From Accumulibacter appositus (GTDB lineage Bacteria > Pseudomonadota > Gammaproteobacteria > Burkholderiales > Rhodocyclaceae), in NCBI RefSeq assembly GCF_035440685.1, contig NZ_DAORMW010000024.1: DNA of 64,000 bases; one strand, given 5' to 3'. The position numbers and the translations under genes are program-made. Shown here piece after piece: positions 49,911-59,054 of this stretch (positions are counted from its first letter, which is position 1; each line of letters begins with the position of its first letter). The notes beneath the pieces were generated by a model that saw nothing but the letters and a program-made list of their open reading frames with translations, was not told where the DNA came from and searched no databases.

Positions 49911-51098
49911 ATGCGCCGGGAGACCTGCTTGCCGTCCTGCCTTTCGATCCGCACTGTTCCTTCGGCGAGCGCGATTCCGCGCCAGGCCTGGGAGGAGCTC
50001 TGTCCTGCCGGCCATCCGTTCCTGAACGCCGATTTCCTGACCATCATCGAGCAGCACGGCGCGGCGGCGCGCGAATGGGGATGGGCGGCTCGCCATCTGG
50101 TGGCCAGCGACGAAAGCGGCAGCATCCTTGGTCTTCTGCCCCTCTACGTGAAGACGCATTCGCATGGCGATTTCATCTACGACTGGTCGTGGGCTGCGGC
50201 TTACCGGCAACTCGGTCGGCAGTATTACCCGAAGTTGATGAGTTGCTTGCCGCATACGCCGGTGGCCGGGCCGCGCTTTCTGGTTGCCGCCGGGCCGCAG
50301 GCGGCCAGTGTTCGCCAGGCGCTGCTCGATGCTGCGCGCGAACTGCTTGTTGGCGCCGGCCTGTCGTCATGGCATGTGGCCCTGCCGTCCGAGGAGGATG
50401 CAAGGATGTTGCAGAACGCGGGCTTGTTGATCAGCCACGACGTGCAGTTCCACTGGCTCAATACCGGCGGTGGCGATTTTGGCGGCTATCTGGCGAGCTT
50501 CAGCGCCGCCAAGCGCCGCAAGGTGCGCGCCGAAAGGCGGCGGGTGCAGGAAAGCGGCCTGGCGATCGAAACCAGGCATGGCGATCAGATCGACCCTGCC
50601 GAATGGCCGCTGCTGCGCGCCCTCTACGCCGATACCTTCGAGAAATTCAACAACCACGCAGTTTTTTCGGCGGCCTGTTTCGCCGATCTGGCGACGGCGC
50701 TGGGTCGCCGTATGGTCGCCTTCATTGCTCGCGATGGCGGGCTGCCGGTGGCCGTGGCGATCTGTTTCCGCAGCGACGAAGCGCTCTATGGACGCTACTG
50801 GGGTTGCAGCGGCAATTACCATAGCCTGCACTTCGAACTCTGCTTCTACCAGGGCATTGCCTATTGCCTGCAGCACGGCCTGGCACGCTTCGAGCCCGGC
50901 GCTGGTGGCGAGCACAAGCTGTCACGCGGCTTCACGCCGACCGTTGTCCATTCTGCGCACTGGATCGCCAATCCTGAAATGCGCGCGTTGCTTGCCCGTC
51001 ATCTGGCGCTGCAGGGGCAGGCGCTGGCCGACTACAGCGAGCAGGCGGCAGCGCACCTGCCGTTCCGGCGAGATCTGCAGTCGTCGTCGGCCGCCTGA
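49911..51098 (+). CDS. GNAT/FemAB-like acyltransferase-fold protein (DUF482 type)
   Basis: The protein has 395 residues. Two GNAT-like halves are visible. The signature GRYWGCSGNYHSLHFELCFYQGIAYCLQHGL...FEPGAGGEHKLSRGF is that of the family once called peptidogalycan biosynthesis proteins (DUF482). KRRKVRAERRRV in the middle is also typical. The acyl acceptor is unknown. The first ~15 residues (MRRETCLPSCLSIRTV) may precede the true start. It stands alone, convergent with the sirtuin gene. Confidence 0.8.
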   Translation: MRRETCLPSCLSIRTVPSASAIPRQAWEELCPAGHPFLNADFLTIIEQHGAAAREWGWAARHLVASDESGSILGLLPLYVKTHSHGDFIYDWSWAAAYRQLGRQYYPKLMSCLPHTPVAGPRFLVAAGPQAASVRQALLDAARELLVGAGLSSWHVALPSEEDARMLQNAGLLISHDVQFHWLNTGGGDFGGYLASFSAAKRRKVRAERRRVQESGLAIETRHGDQIDPAEWPLLRALYADTFEKFNNHAVFSAACFADLATALGRRMVAFIARDGGLPVAVAICFRSDEALYGRYWGCSGNYHSLHFELCFYQGIAYCLQHGLARFEPGAGGEHKLSRGFTPTVVHSAHWIANPEMRALLARHLALQGQALADYSEQAAAHLPFRRDLQSSSAA

Positions 51099-51136
51099 AG
51101 TGGCCAAGCGGCAGTGCCGGGAGTCGGCGCTGCCCG

Positions 51137-51985
51137 CTATTCCAGACTCGCGGCGATGGCGCGCAGCGCTTCCAGAGCGCCGGCAGCAATGGCGACGCCT
51201 TGGTCGCCTTTTGCGTCTTTGCTGCTTTTTCCAACGGGTAGTTGCGCTTCGCGGGGGTTGATACGGATCAGCGATCCCTTGAGTCGCTCGCCCAGCAAAC
51301 GCACGGTGGGGATGTGGGTGCCGGCGCCCACTTCGATCACTACGGGATGCTCGACCCGTCGCAGCTAGGTCTGCAGGCGGCTATCCTGTGCCTGGCTGCG
51401 TTGCCCCAGCCATCCCCAGTCGCCGAACATCAGAATGTTCGGGCGGGCGATTTTCCGGCAGCGGGGGCAGAGCGGCAGCTCGCCGGTCAGCAGACATTGC
51501 TCTTCGTCGATCTCGGGCGCGAAATCGTCGGCCGGCCAGATGGCCTGCGCGGAGGGCGCGCAGTCGGCAATGCATTGCAGGTGATGGATGGAACCGTGGC
51601 ATTCGCTGATGCGATCGTCGGCAAAACCCGCCTTCTGAAACTGCCCATCGACGTTGCTGGTGAACACGAAACTGCCCTGCGCCAGCCTGTCGCCGATCTG
51701 GCGCAGGATGGCGAAGCCCTGGTGCGGAATGGTGCGCCGGTAGAGCTGCAGGCGATGCCCGTAGAAGCCCCAGGCGAGACGGGGCCGGCACTCGAAGGCA
51801 GCCGGATTGGCGATCTGCTCGAAGGCGATGCGCGCACGACCAAGTGCCGGGTAGGCGCCCCAGAAGCCCTGCGTGCCGCGAAAGTCGGGCAGGCCCGAAT
51901 CGACGCCGATGCCGGCTCCGGCGGTGATCAGCAGGCCGTCGGCCGCGGCGATCAGCTCGGCGCAACGCCGATAGTCGTTCGCCAC
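51137..51985 (-). pseudogene. Sir2-family NAD-dependent deacylase interrupted by an in-frame amber codon
   Basis: From GTG 51985, directly after the upstream TAA, the frame reads a sirtuin. It has ITAGAGIGVDSGLPDFRG, TSNVDGQFQKAGF, ECHGSIHHLQC with the catalytic His, zinc cysteines CIADC and CPRC, and RPNILMFGDWGW. At 51365-51367 (codon 207) there is a TAG. After it the same frame continues as sirtuin sequence (VIEVGAGTHIPTVR, LIRINPRE) to TAG at 51137. A single nonsense change, probably from Trp or Gln, explains it. Either the enzyme is truncated and missing its NAD-adenine-binding C-terminus, or this is a sequencing error or a readthrough. Confidence 0.82.
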
Positions 51986-52885
51986 TTACAGCCCGCGTGC
52001 CCAGGACGGGCGCAGCGGCGCGCCTTGCGGATCGGCGATCGCCTGCCGTACCTGCTGCAGCAGGCGTTGCTTGTCGGCGCCCAGGGTGCCCTTGAGCAGC
52101 AGCCAGTTCGACGCGTGGTCGCTGCGGAAAACCGTGCGTTCGAGCTGCAAGCGGTCGAGAAAATGTTCCATTTCGACGAACAGCTCGGATTGGCTCAGCG
52201 GTCGCCAGTCCGGAAAGGCGCTGCGAAAGCGCTCCTCGCCAAGGGGAAAGCTGACCACCAGCGTCGCCAGATATTCGGGCTGGGTGGCGTTCGCCAGGCG
52301 CGCCGAGTTCTCGGCGTGGCGCAAGGACAGTACCGGACCGGCGAGACCGTTGAGAATCATCACCGAGCGGCGGATGCCGGCGGCGCCGAGCTTGTCGAGC
52401 GCCGCGCGCGTCGATTCGAAGGTCTCGCCCTTGTTGACCCGTGCCAGGACTTCATCGTCGCCGGATTCGGCACCGACGTAGGCGATCGACAGGCCGGCAG
52501 CGGCCAGTTCGCGCAGTTCGTCGACCGATTTGCGGCGCAGATTGCGCGGCAGGCAGTAGCTCGAAACGCGGTGAACGCCGGGCAGATGCTTGCCGATGGC
52601 GGCGAGAACGGCGAGCAGGCGGCGCGTGGGCAGAACCAGAGCGTCGCCGTCGGCCAGAAAGACGCGGCGGATTTCGCTGCCGAATTGCTCGCCGCTGCGC
52701 ACGATGCTCTCCAGGACCTCAGCCTCGTCGCGGGCACGAAAGTGCTTCTGTGGCGCGGTGTACATTTCGCAGAACGTGCAGTGATTCCAGGAGCAGCCGT
52801 CGGTAATTGGCAGGATCAGCGACTCGGCTTCGCTGGGTGGCCGGTAGACCGGTTCGATGTAACGGATCGGGATCACGGATGGCAT
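51986..52885 (-). CDS. Radical SAM protein (Elp3/B12-type core, unknown substrate)
   Basis: The protein has 299 residues. The [4Fe-4S]-binding cysteines are C31, C36 and C39 in GCSWNHCTFC (CX4CX2C, a known variant in this subfamily). SAM-binding features are FLADGDAL, AYVGAESGDDEVLARVNKGE and SVMILNGLAG. The family is widespread in Proteobacteria without a defined substrate. The sirtuin gene starts immediately after its stop, so the pair is cotranscribed. Confidence 0.88.
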   Translation of the reverse strand: MPSVIPIRYIEPVYRPPSEAESLILPITDGCSWNHCTFCEMYTAPQKHFRARDEAEVLESIVRSGEQFGSEIRRVFLADGDALVLPTRRLLAVLAAIGKHLPGVHRVSSYCLPRNLRRKSVDELRELAAAGLSIAYVGAESGDDEVLARVNKGETFESTRAALDKLGAAGIRRSVMILNGLAGPVLSLRHAENSARLANATQPEYLATLVVSFPLGEERFRSAFPDWRPLSQSELFVEMEHFLDRLQLERTVFRSDHASNWLLLKGTLGADKQRLLQQVRQAIADPQGAPLRPSWARGL

Positions 52886-52999
52886 GGTATTCGGGAGGTG
52901 GAGGGACGGGTAGAGGGAGGTGGAAGGGGCGCGTGAACAGCCATACTAGCCTGCTTTCAGGCTCTTGCCTGCGCTCGCTGCGCGGCGGCGGCAGCAGGC

Positions 53000-54745
53000 T
53001 CAGGACCTGCCCTCGCGAGGCGGCGCTGCCCGCCCTTCCGGGCCGGAGCGCACGAGCGCATAGTCGGCACTGCGCACTTCACGCAACAGCATATCGGTTT
53101 CGGCATTGCTGATGCCCAGGGATTCCAGGGTTTCAGCCGCCAGGCGCAGGCTGGCCTCGAGCGTTTCGGGGTAGGCCTTGCTGACGCCGGCGCGCAGCAG
53201 GGCCTCGCAGCTGGCCAGGTCGCGCGCGCGCGCGACGATGCTCACCTGCGGCAGTTGCGAGCGGATCAGCGATGCGGCACGGACGGCGGTATGCCGTTTG
53301 TCGATGGTCAGCACGACCAGGTCGATTTCCTGCAGGGAAGCGGCGGTGAGCAACTGCGGGTCGCCGAGGTCGCCGTAGAACACCGGATGCCCTTCGGCAT
53401 TCCACTTGGCGACCAGTACCGCGTCGCTATCGAAGGCCACGTAGGGTATGCCAGTACTGGCCAGGATGGTCCCGACGGTGTGGCCGACGCGACCGTAGCC
53501 GCCGATGACTACCCGCACTGCGGATTCGTTGCCCCGTCCGGAGTAACGGAAGCTCTGGTGAACCTCGGCTGGCGCCGCGGCGACACGCCGCGCCAGCCAG
53601 TTGCTGAGCTTCACCAGCATTGGGGTGAGCAACATGGTGAGGGAGATGACCGCCGCACCCATCACGAAGACGAAGTCGTCAATGATACCCAGCGCCTTGG
53701 CGGCGCCAAAAAGCACGAAACCGAATTCACCTCCCTGCGAGAGCAGGAAGGATACTTTCAAGGCGATGCTGCGCCCGGTTCCGAAGCACAGGCAGAGCAG
53801 GTACAGAACGGCCACCTTGATGGCGATGATCGCCAGCACGTTGAGGCCGAACTGCCCGGGGTGCTCGAGCAGTACGCGCACATCCAGTGACATGCCGACA
53901 GCGACGAAGAAGAGGCTCATCAGCAGCCCCTTGTGCGGTTCCATGCCGGCCTCGATCTGCAGGCTGTAACGCGAGGTCGAGAGCATCATTCCCATCAGGA
54001 AGGCGCCCAGCGCCATCGACATGCCGGCATGGTGCATCGCCCAGGCGGCGATGAATACCGCGCCCATCGCCGCCAGCAGGAAGGCCTCGCGATTGTTCTT
54101 GCGGGCCAGATGATCGAGGATTCTCGGTACCAGGTAGCGGCCGCCGAGGACCACCAGGGCGACCAGCGCCACCGCCACCCCGATCTGCTCCCACAGCCGT
54201 GTGTCCTCGGGGAGCGTGCCGCTGTCGGCGAGCAGCGGTACCAGCGCCAGCAGCGGTACCACCGCCAGATCCTGCATCAGCAGCACGGCAAATGCCGTCT
54301 GACCGTGATGGGTGGCAATTTCGCCCTGATCTCTGAGCATTTGCACGACGAAGGCCGTGGAGGAGAGAGCAAAGCTGCAGCCGATCAACAGCGCCGTGCC
54401 CCAGCTGTGCTCGAAGAGCCTGAAGTAGCCAGTGATCAGCAAGGCGGAAAGGACGATCTGCAGCGAACCGAGACCGAAAAGCGTGCGCCGTAGATCCCAG
54501 AGGTGGCGCGGTTTCATCTCCAGCCCGATCAGAAACAGCAGCAGCACGACTCCGAGTTCGGTGAACTGGCGCACGTCCTCGACGTTGGCGGTGACGAAAG
54601 GCCCCATCGTATGCGGTCCGACGACGACGCCGGTGACCAGCAGGCCGAGCACCGAACCGAGGCCGAAATGCCGGAACACGGTGACGGCGATTGCGGCGAC
54701 GACCAGTAACAGCACTGCGGAGTCAACGAAGGACTTGGGGTCCAT
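53000..54745 (-). CDS. Kef-type monovalent cation/proton antiporter (CPA2) with RCK domain
   Basis: The protein has 581 residues. The N-terminal ~390 form about 12 membrane helices with CPA2 signatures: LLFLIGLEM, FALSSTAFVVQML, LLMQDLAVVPLLAL, HHAGMSMALGAFLMGM, and SQGGEFGFVLF. A TrkA-N/RCK domain follows (VRVVIGGYGRVGHTVG Rossmann motif, about 420-560). It exports K+ in exchange for protons under electrophile or redox stress. No KefF/KefG partner is adjacent, so KefB versus KefC is not assigned. Confidence 0.92.
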   Translation of the reverse strand: MDPKSFVDSAVLLLVVAAIAVTVFRHFGLGSVLGLLVTGVVVGPHTMGPFVTANVEDVRQFTELGVVLLLFLIGLEMKPRHLWDLRRTLFGLGSLQIVLSALLITGYFRLFEHSWGTALLIGCSFALSSTAFVVQMLRDQGEIATHHGQTAFAVLLMQDLAVVPLLALVPLLADSGTLPEDTRLWEQIGVAVALVALVVLGGRYLVPRILDHLARKNNREAFLLAAMGAVFIAAWAMHHAGMSMALGAFLMGMMLSTSRYSLQIEAGMEPHKGLLMSLFFVAVGMSLDVRVLLEHPGQFGLNVLAIIAIKVAVLYLLCLCFGTGRSIALKVSFLLSQGGEFGFVLFGAAKALGIIDDFVFVMGAAVISLTMLLTPMLVKLSNWLARRVAAAPAEVHQSFRYSGRGNESAVRVVIGGYGRVGHTVGTILASTGIPYVAFDSDAVLVAKWNAEGHPVFYGDLGDPQLLTAASLQEIDLVVLTIDKRHTAVRAASLIRSQLPQVSIVARARDLASCEALLRAGVSKAYPETLEASLRLAAETLESLGISNAETDMLLREVRSADYALVRSGPEGRAAPPREGRS

Positions 54746-55047
54746 GGTGCGGTGTCCGAGAGCCCGCCCAATTGGGCCGAGAGCCCAATACTAACTTGCT
54801 TTCGGTCTGCTGGCGCCTGCTCGGGCGGCGCTCAGCGGTGCTAACGTTCATGACATGAAGGGACACCGCAAATCATGAAAGTCATGACCGCCCCTCTTCG
54901 CCCCGCCCTTCTCCCGCAGCGGGGAGAGAGGGAGTTTCGTGAGTCGCATGCGTGACTTTCACGGTAAGATCACCCGCCTGGCCCGCCCCTGAACCTGCAC
55001 CGGGCCTGGTCGTCGCCCCCTGGCGCGCAGAGAAGGAGTTGCCTGTC
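54746..55047. other. Intergenic region containing repeat A
   Basis: This 302-base divergent region is largely occupied by repeat A (54842-54968) and contains an inverted pair ttctcccgcagcggggagag. GAAGGAG precedes the downstream ATG. No gene is seen. Confidence 0.45.
54842..54968 (+). repeat. Dispersed repeat A, copy 2
   Basis: The left end taacgttcatgacatgaagg and the right end gtgactttcacggtaag match those of 37533-37603. A longer interior includes aaatcatgaaagtcatgacc, partly shared with 58971-59010. It lies upstream of an exported-protein gene. Confidence 0.65.
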
Positions 55048-55503
55048 ATGAAACACAAGATTGTCCTCGCTGGCTTGTCGCTGGCGCTTTCCTGGTCGCC
55101 TCTGGCGCTGGCACAGAGCAAATTGCAGCTGCAGTTGCCGAGTGGCGAGGAGACCTATCGCGAGCTGCAGCAGGAACAGCGCAGCGGGCCTTGCGAACGT
55201 TGCGGCGTGGTTTTCAGGACGCGCACGGAAAGTCGCGCGGGACCGGTTCGCCGCGATCCGGCCATGGCCGCACGGCAGCTCCCCGGTTCGCCCGATGAGC
55301 ACATGGCGACGGCGCCGATCATCGCTAGCGGCAGCTCCGTCCAGGACGCGCGCAAGGCGGCTGCGCCGGTGCTGATCTACATCGTCACCGTGCGCTACGA
55401 TGACGACAGTTTTGCGGCCTTTGAGCAGCTTGACGAACCGGTGGTGCGTGAAGGCGACCGGGTGCGCGTCGTCGAGGGACGCGTGGAATTGCGCAACGAT
55501 TGA
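55048..55503 (+). CDS. Exported protein of unknown function
   Basis: The protein has 151 residues from ATG 55048 (GAAGGAG upstream). The signal peptide is MKHKIVLAGLSLALSWSPLALA-Q. The mature part has a CERCGVVF pair and a C-terminal beta segment (IYIVTVRYDDDSFAAFEQ, VREGDRVRVVEGRVEL) similar to the tail of SlyB-like lipoproteins, but it has no lipobox and no glycine zipper. It is probably periplasmic. I do not recognise the family. Confidence 0.75.
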   Translation: MKHKIVLAGLSLALSWSPLALAQSKLQLQLPSGEETYRELQQEQRSGPCERCGVVFRTRTESRAGPVRRDPAMAARQLPGSPDEHMATAPIIASGSSVQDARKAAAPVLIYIVTVRYDDDSFAAFEQLDEPVVREGDRVRVVEGRVELRND

Positions 55504-55556
55504 CCTGGCCTGTGGCGCCAGCGAAACCATCGCCCGATTTGTCGGGCGATACGGCG

Positions 55557-56042
55557 CTAGAAGTAGCTGCGCGCGGTTTGAAAGCGCTGCGCGTAGTAAT
55601 TGGCGGCCAGCTTGTCGATGCGTACTTGGCCGCGGGTCGAGGGGGCGTGGACGAAGCGATCGTCGCCGATGTAGACGCCGACGTGCGAGAACGGCGCATT
55701 GCGGGTGTTGAAGAAGACCAGGTCGCCGGGCCGCAATTCATCGCGGTCGACCGGGCGGCCGTCGCGCGCTATGTCGGCTGCGCTGCCGCCGACCTTGATG
55801 CCGGCAGCGCGGCCGTAGATATAGGCGACCATGCCACTGCAGTCGAAACCGGCTTCGGGGTTCTTGCCGCCGAAGCGGTAATTGGTATCGATCAGGCCGA
55901 GCGCGAAGATCACCACGTCCATGCCCTTTTCGCTGGCCACCGGTCGCTCGACCGAGCTACTCGCTCTGTGCTCGGGAGTGCTGCCGCAGGCGACGAGCAG
56001 CAGCGATATGACGGCGGCGACGAGGAACTGTAGTACACGCAT
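55557..56042 (-). CDS. NlpC/P60-family cell-wall peptidase lipoprotein
   Basis: The protein has 161 residues. The lipobox LLVACG puts the lipidated Cys at 19. NlpC/P60 catalytic residues are C68 in FDCSGM, H120 in FSHVGVYIG and a second polar His in RFVHAPS. It cleaves D-Glu-mDAP-type bonds in peptidoglycan stem peptides (Spr/MepS-like). It is anchored in the outer membrane facing the periplasm. It is divergent from the aldehyde dehydrogenase gene. Confidence 0.9.
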   Translation of the reverse strand: MRVLQFLVAAVISLLLVACGSTPEHRASSSVERPVASEKGMDVVIFALGLIDTNYRFGGKNPEAGFDCSGMVAYIYGRAAGIKVGGSAADIARDGRPVDRDELRPGDLVFFNTRNAPFSHVGVYIGDDRFVHAPSTRGQVRIDKLAANYYAQRFQTARSYF

Positions 56043-56086
56043 GGTGCACAGTATAAACTGCGGTTTTCAGAAATCCGGAGATTGTC

Positions 56087-57538
56087 ATGCATCTGAACGA
56101 TCCGCGCCTGTTGCGCTCCGACTGCTACATCGATGGTCGCTGGGAGGCCGCCGATGACGGCCGCACGCTGGCGGTCATCGATCCTGCCAGCGGCGCTGCA
56201 ATTGCCGATGTGCCGCTGATGACTGCCGCCGAGACGGCGCGCGCGATAGAAGCGGCCGCCGTTGCGCTGCCGGCGTGGCAGGCCAGGACAGCCAAGGAGC
56301 GTGCCGCGGCTTTGCGCCGCTGGTTCGAACTGATCATTGAAAACACCGAGGATCTGGCGCAGTTAATGACTGCCGAATGCGGCAAGCCAATTGTCGAGGC
56401 GCGCGGAGAAGTCGCGTACGGGGCGTCGTTCGTCGAGTGGTTTGCCGAAGAGGGCAAGCGTGCCTATGGCGAAAGCATTCCCAGCCCGGCCGGCGATCGA
56501 CGCCTTCTGACTATCCGCCAGCCGATCGGTGTCTGTGCGGCGATCACGCCGTGGAACTTCCCGCTGGCGATGATCACCCGCAAGGTCGCGCCGGCGCTTG
56601 CCGCCGGGTGTACGGTGGTCGTCAAGCCCGCCGAACAGACGCCGCTGACGGCCTTGGCGCTGGCTCGGCTGGCGCACGATGCCGAGTTGCCGGCCGGCGT
56701 GTTCAACGTGCTGACCGGTGACCCGCAGACCATCGGGGCAACGCTGACCGCCAGCCCGGTGGTGCGCAAGCTGTCGTTCACCGGCTCGACGGAAGTCGGT
56801 CGCCTGCTGATGGCGCAGAGCGCGCCGACGATCAAGAAGCTGTCGCTGGAACTGGGTGGCAATGCACCGTTCATCGTTTTCGATGACGCGGACGTCGATG
56901 CTGCGGTCGAAGGGGCTTTGATTGCCAAGTATCGCAACACCGGACAGACCTGCGTCTGCGCCAACCGCTTGCTGGTGCAGGACGGTGTCTATGATGCCTT
57001 CGTCGCCAAGCTGGCCAGACGCGTGCAGTCGCTGCGCGTGGGACCGGGAAGCGATGAAGGCGTCACACAGGGGCCCTTGATCGACGAAGCCGCGTTGCAC
57101 AAGGTAGAGGCGCATATCGACGACGCGCTGCGCAAGGGCGCGCGGGTAGTTACCGGCGGCAGCCGTCATCCACGCGGCGGCACTTTCTTCGAACCGACGG
57201 TGCTTGCCGACGTGAGCAGCGATATGCGCGTCGCGCGCGAAGAAACCTTTGGCCCGCTGGCTCCGGTGTTCAGGTTTGCCGAGGAGGCGGACGCGGTGCG
57301 CATGGCCAACGACACCGAGTTCGGTCTTGCCGCCTACTTCTATTCGCGCGACGTCGGGCGCTGTCTGCGCGTCGGCGAAGCGCTCGAATACGGCATGATC
57401 GGCATCAATACCGGCCTGATTTCCAACGAGGTGGCGCCTTTCGGCGGCGTCAAGCAGTCCGGGCTGGGCCGCGAAGGCTCGAAGCACGGGCTCGACGAGT
57501 ATCTCGAGATCAAGTATCTCTGCTTCAGCACTGTTTGA
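56087..57538 (+). CDS. gabD: Succinate-semialdehyde dehydrogenase (NAD(P)+), GabD-like
   Basis: The protein has 483 residues, the usual length of the family. It oxidises succinate semialdehyde to succinate. The aldehyde-dehydrogenase core shows ITPWNFPLAMITRKVAPALAAGC, the cofactor loop SFTGSTEVGRLL, the general base in LELGGNAPFIV (E about 255) and the nucleophile C289 in GQTCVCANR. The neighbouring Cys in TCVC is typical of SSADHs. The C-terminus YLEIKYLCFSTV fits. ATG 56087 is chosen by homology. No gabT is adjacent. Confidence 0.9.
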   Translation: MHLNDPRLLRSDCYIDGRWEAADDGRTLAVIDPASGAAIADVPLMTAAETARAIEAAAVALPAWQARTAKERAAALRRWFELIIENTEDLAQLMTAECGKPIVEARGEVAYGASFVEWFAEEGKRAYGESIPSPAGDRRLLTIRQPIGVCAAITPWNFPLAMITRKVAPALAAGCTVVVKPAEQTPLTALALARLAHDAELPAGVFNVLTGDPQTIGATLTASPVVRKLSFTGSTEVGRLLMAQSAPTIKKLSLELGGNAPFIVFDDADVDAAVEGALIAKYRNTGQTCVCANRLLVQDGVYDAFVAKLARRVQSLRVGPGSDEGVTQGPLIDEAALHKVEAHIDDALRKGARVVTGGSRHPRGGTFFEPTVLADVSSDMRVAREETFGPLAPVFRFAEEADAVRMANDTEFGLAAYFYSRDVGRCLRVGEALEYGMIGINTGLISNEVAPFGGVKQSGLGREGSKHGLDEYLEIKYLCFSTV

Positions 57539-57726
57539 CGCACTGCCGCGGCCTTGTCCGGCAAATGCTTGTAATGGGGAGGGGAGGCCGCGAGATGGCG
57601 ACTGACGCCGCAGGCGTGGCGTCCGGGCCGGCTCTGGCGATCGTCGAGCTGTCCCGCATGGAGTAGGGTTTTTCCGACTTTGTGTATCATGCAGGGAATT
57701 GATCACATCTGAGCATGGAGAGAGCG
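57539..57726. other. Intergenic spacer upstream of the AhpD-like operon
   Basis: This is a 188-base spacer. GGAGAG at 57718-57723 serves the short leader frame at 57727. No other feature can be defended. Confidence 0.3.
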
Positions 57727-57786
57727 ATGAATTCACTTGGCTACCACATTGCAGATCTGCCGGTCGGCAGTCGCGGCGAGGCCTGA
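57727..57786 (+). CDS. 19-residue leader frame in phase with the AhpD-like gene
   Basis: ATG 57727 has a good ribosome site (GGAGAG). It encodes MNSLGYHIADLPVGSRGEA and stops at TGA 57784-57786. It is in the same frame as the ATG at 57790, three bases later. It may be a translated leader that reinitiates on the AhpD-like gene, or the residue of a longer N-terminus broken by one stop codon. Confidence 0.4.
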   Translation: MNSLGYHIADLPVGSRGEA

Positions 57787-57789
57787 GTC

Positions 57790-58368
57790 ATGGACAAGTC
57801 GATCAGTCGTTTTCCGGTTCCGACGCTTGAGGAAATGCCGGAAGATGTGCGCAGCCGCATCCTCGCGGTACAGGAGAAAGCCGGTTTCGTGCCCAACGTC
57901 TTTCTGACCCTGGCGCACCGGCCCGAGGAGTTTCGCGCTTTCTTCGACTATCACGACGCACTGATGGAAAAGGAAAGTGGCCTGAGCAAGGCCGAACGCG
58001 AGATGATCGTCGTCGCCACCAGCGGCGCCAATGACTGCCAGTACTGCGTCGTGGCGCACGGCGCAATTCTGCGCGTGCGCGCCAGGAATCCGCAAATCGC
58101 CGATCAGGTGGCCGTCAATTACCGCAAGGCCGACATCACCCCGCGGCAGAGCGCCATGCTCGCCTTTGCGCTGAAGGTCTCGCTACACGCTGCGGAAGTC
58201 GGCGAAGCCGATTTCGCCGTCCTGCGCGAGCACGGTTTTTCCGATCCGGATATCTGGGACATCGGCGCCGTTGCTGCCTTCTTCGCGATGTCCAACCGCC
58301 TGGCGAACATGACGTCGATGCGGCCCAATGACGAGTTCTTCCTGATGGGACGCCTGCCGAAGTCATGA
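57790..58368 (+). CDS. AhpD-like peroxidase-related protein (carboxymuconolactone-decarboxylase fold)
   Basis: The protein has 192 residues. The AhpD/CMD fold carries the redox pair C83 and C86 in NDCQYCVVAHG, with H90 of the proton relay. The opening FPVPTLEEMPEDVRSRI and the LANMTSMRPNDEF end match the uncharacterised peroxidase-related subfamily. It probably reduces peroxides or alkyl hydroperoxides with a thiol partner. Its translation may be linked to the 19-residue leader just upstream. Confidence 0.9.
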   Translation: MDKSISRFPVPTLEEMPEDVRSRILAVQEKAGFVPNVFLTLAHRPEEFRAFFDYHDALMEKESGLSKAEREMIVVATSGANDCQYCVVAHGAILRVRARNPQIADQVAVNYRKADITPRQSAMLAFALKVSLHAAEVGEADFAVLREHGFSDPDIWDIGAVAAFFAMSNRLANMTSMRPNDEFFLMGRLPKS

Positions 58369-58540
58369 ACTCGGGAATTCGCGAACTCGGGACGTCTTGA
58401 GTTCCTGATCGCGCGGCGCCAGTCTTCCCTGAGAATGAATTCCGCCGCAAGACTGGCGATCGAAGTATCATGATTCACGTCGAAGTGCCGGCGTTCGCGA
58501 GGGCGAACGGCTGTGCCTTCCTTCCGGAGAAACCCGCGTG

Positions 58541-58969
58541 ATGATGGAGCGCTTGAATCGACCAATCCTGCTGGTCGAAGATAATCCCGCCGACGTTGAT
58601 CTGACGCTGCGCGCCCTTGCCAAACGGCGCCTGGCCAATCCGGTGCACGTCGCCCGCGACGGCGAGGAGGCGCTGGCCTGGATTCCCCGCTGGGAGGCCG
58701 GCGAAACGCCGCCACTGTTGATCCTGCTGGACCTCAAGCTGCCGCGTATCGATGGCCTGGAGGTACTTGCCGGGTTTAAGGCGCATGCCGTCACTCGCAA
58801 GCTGCCGGTGGTCGTGCTGACCACCTCGGAAGAGGACACGGACATCGAAGCGGCTTACCGTCTGGGCGCCAATTCGTACATTCTGAAGCCGGTCGATTTC
58901 GTTAGGTTCATGGACGTCGCGGCGCAGGTCGAAATGTACTGGTGCCTGCTCAACACGCCACCGCGCTGA
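58541..58969 (+). CDS. Single-domain response regulator (Rcp1-type receiver)
   Basis: The protein has 142 residues from ATG 58541; GTG 58538 and ATG 58544 are alternatives (GGAG upstream). It is a receiver only: acidic pocket LLVEDNPAD, phospho-acceptor Asp in ILLDLKLPR, Thr/Ser in VVLTTSE and Lys in YILKPVD. The EAGETPPLLILLDLKLPRIDG pattern is that of Rcp1-like regulators that partner phytochrome or hybrid kinases. It has no output domain. It lies 85 bases upstream of the large REC-PAS-GGDEF-EAL gene, with a repeat between them. Confidence 0.9.
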   Translation: MMERLNRPILLVEDNPADVDLTLRALAKRRLANPVHVARDGEEALAWIPRWEAGETPPLLILLDLKLPRIDGLEVLAGFKAHAVTRKLPVVVLTTSEEDTDIEAAYRLGANSYILKPVDFVRFMDVAAQVEMYWCLLNTPPR

Positions 58970-58970
58970 C

Positions 58971-59010
58971 GGTCATGACCGTCGCGGCGCCCCGGATGAT
59001 GAAAGTCATG
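58971..59010 (+). repeat. Dispersed repeat A, partial copy 3
   Basis: ggtcatgacc followed by gatgaaagtcatggccg resembles the inner part of 54842-54968. It lies 45 bases upstream of the large GGDEF-EAL gene. Confidence 0.45.
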
Positions 59011-59054
59011 GCCGTTCCCCCTCTCACTTGCAGTGCGCACTCCGGCTTGCACAG

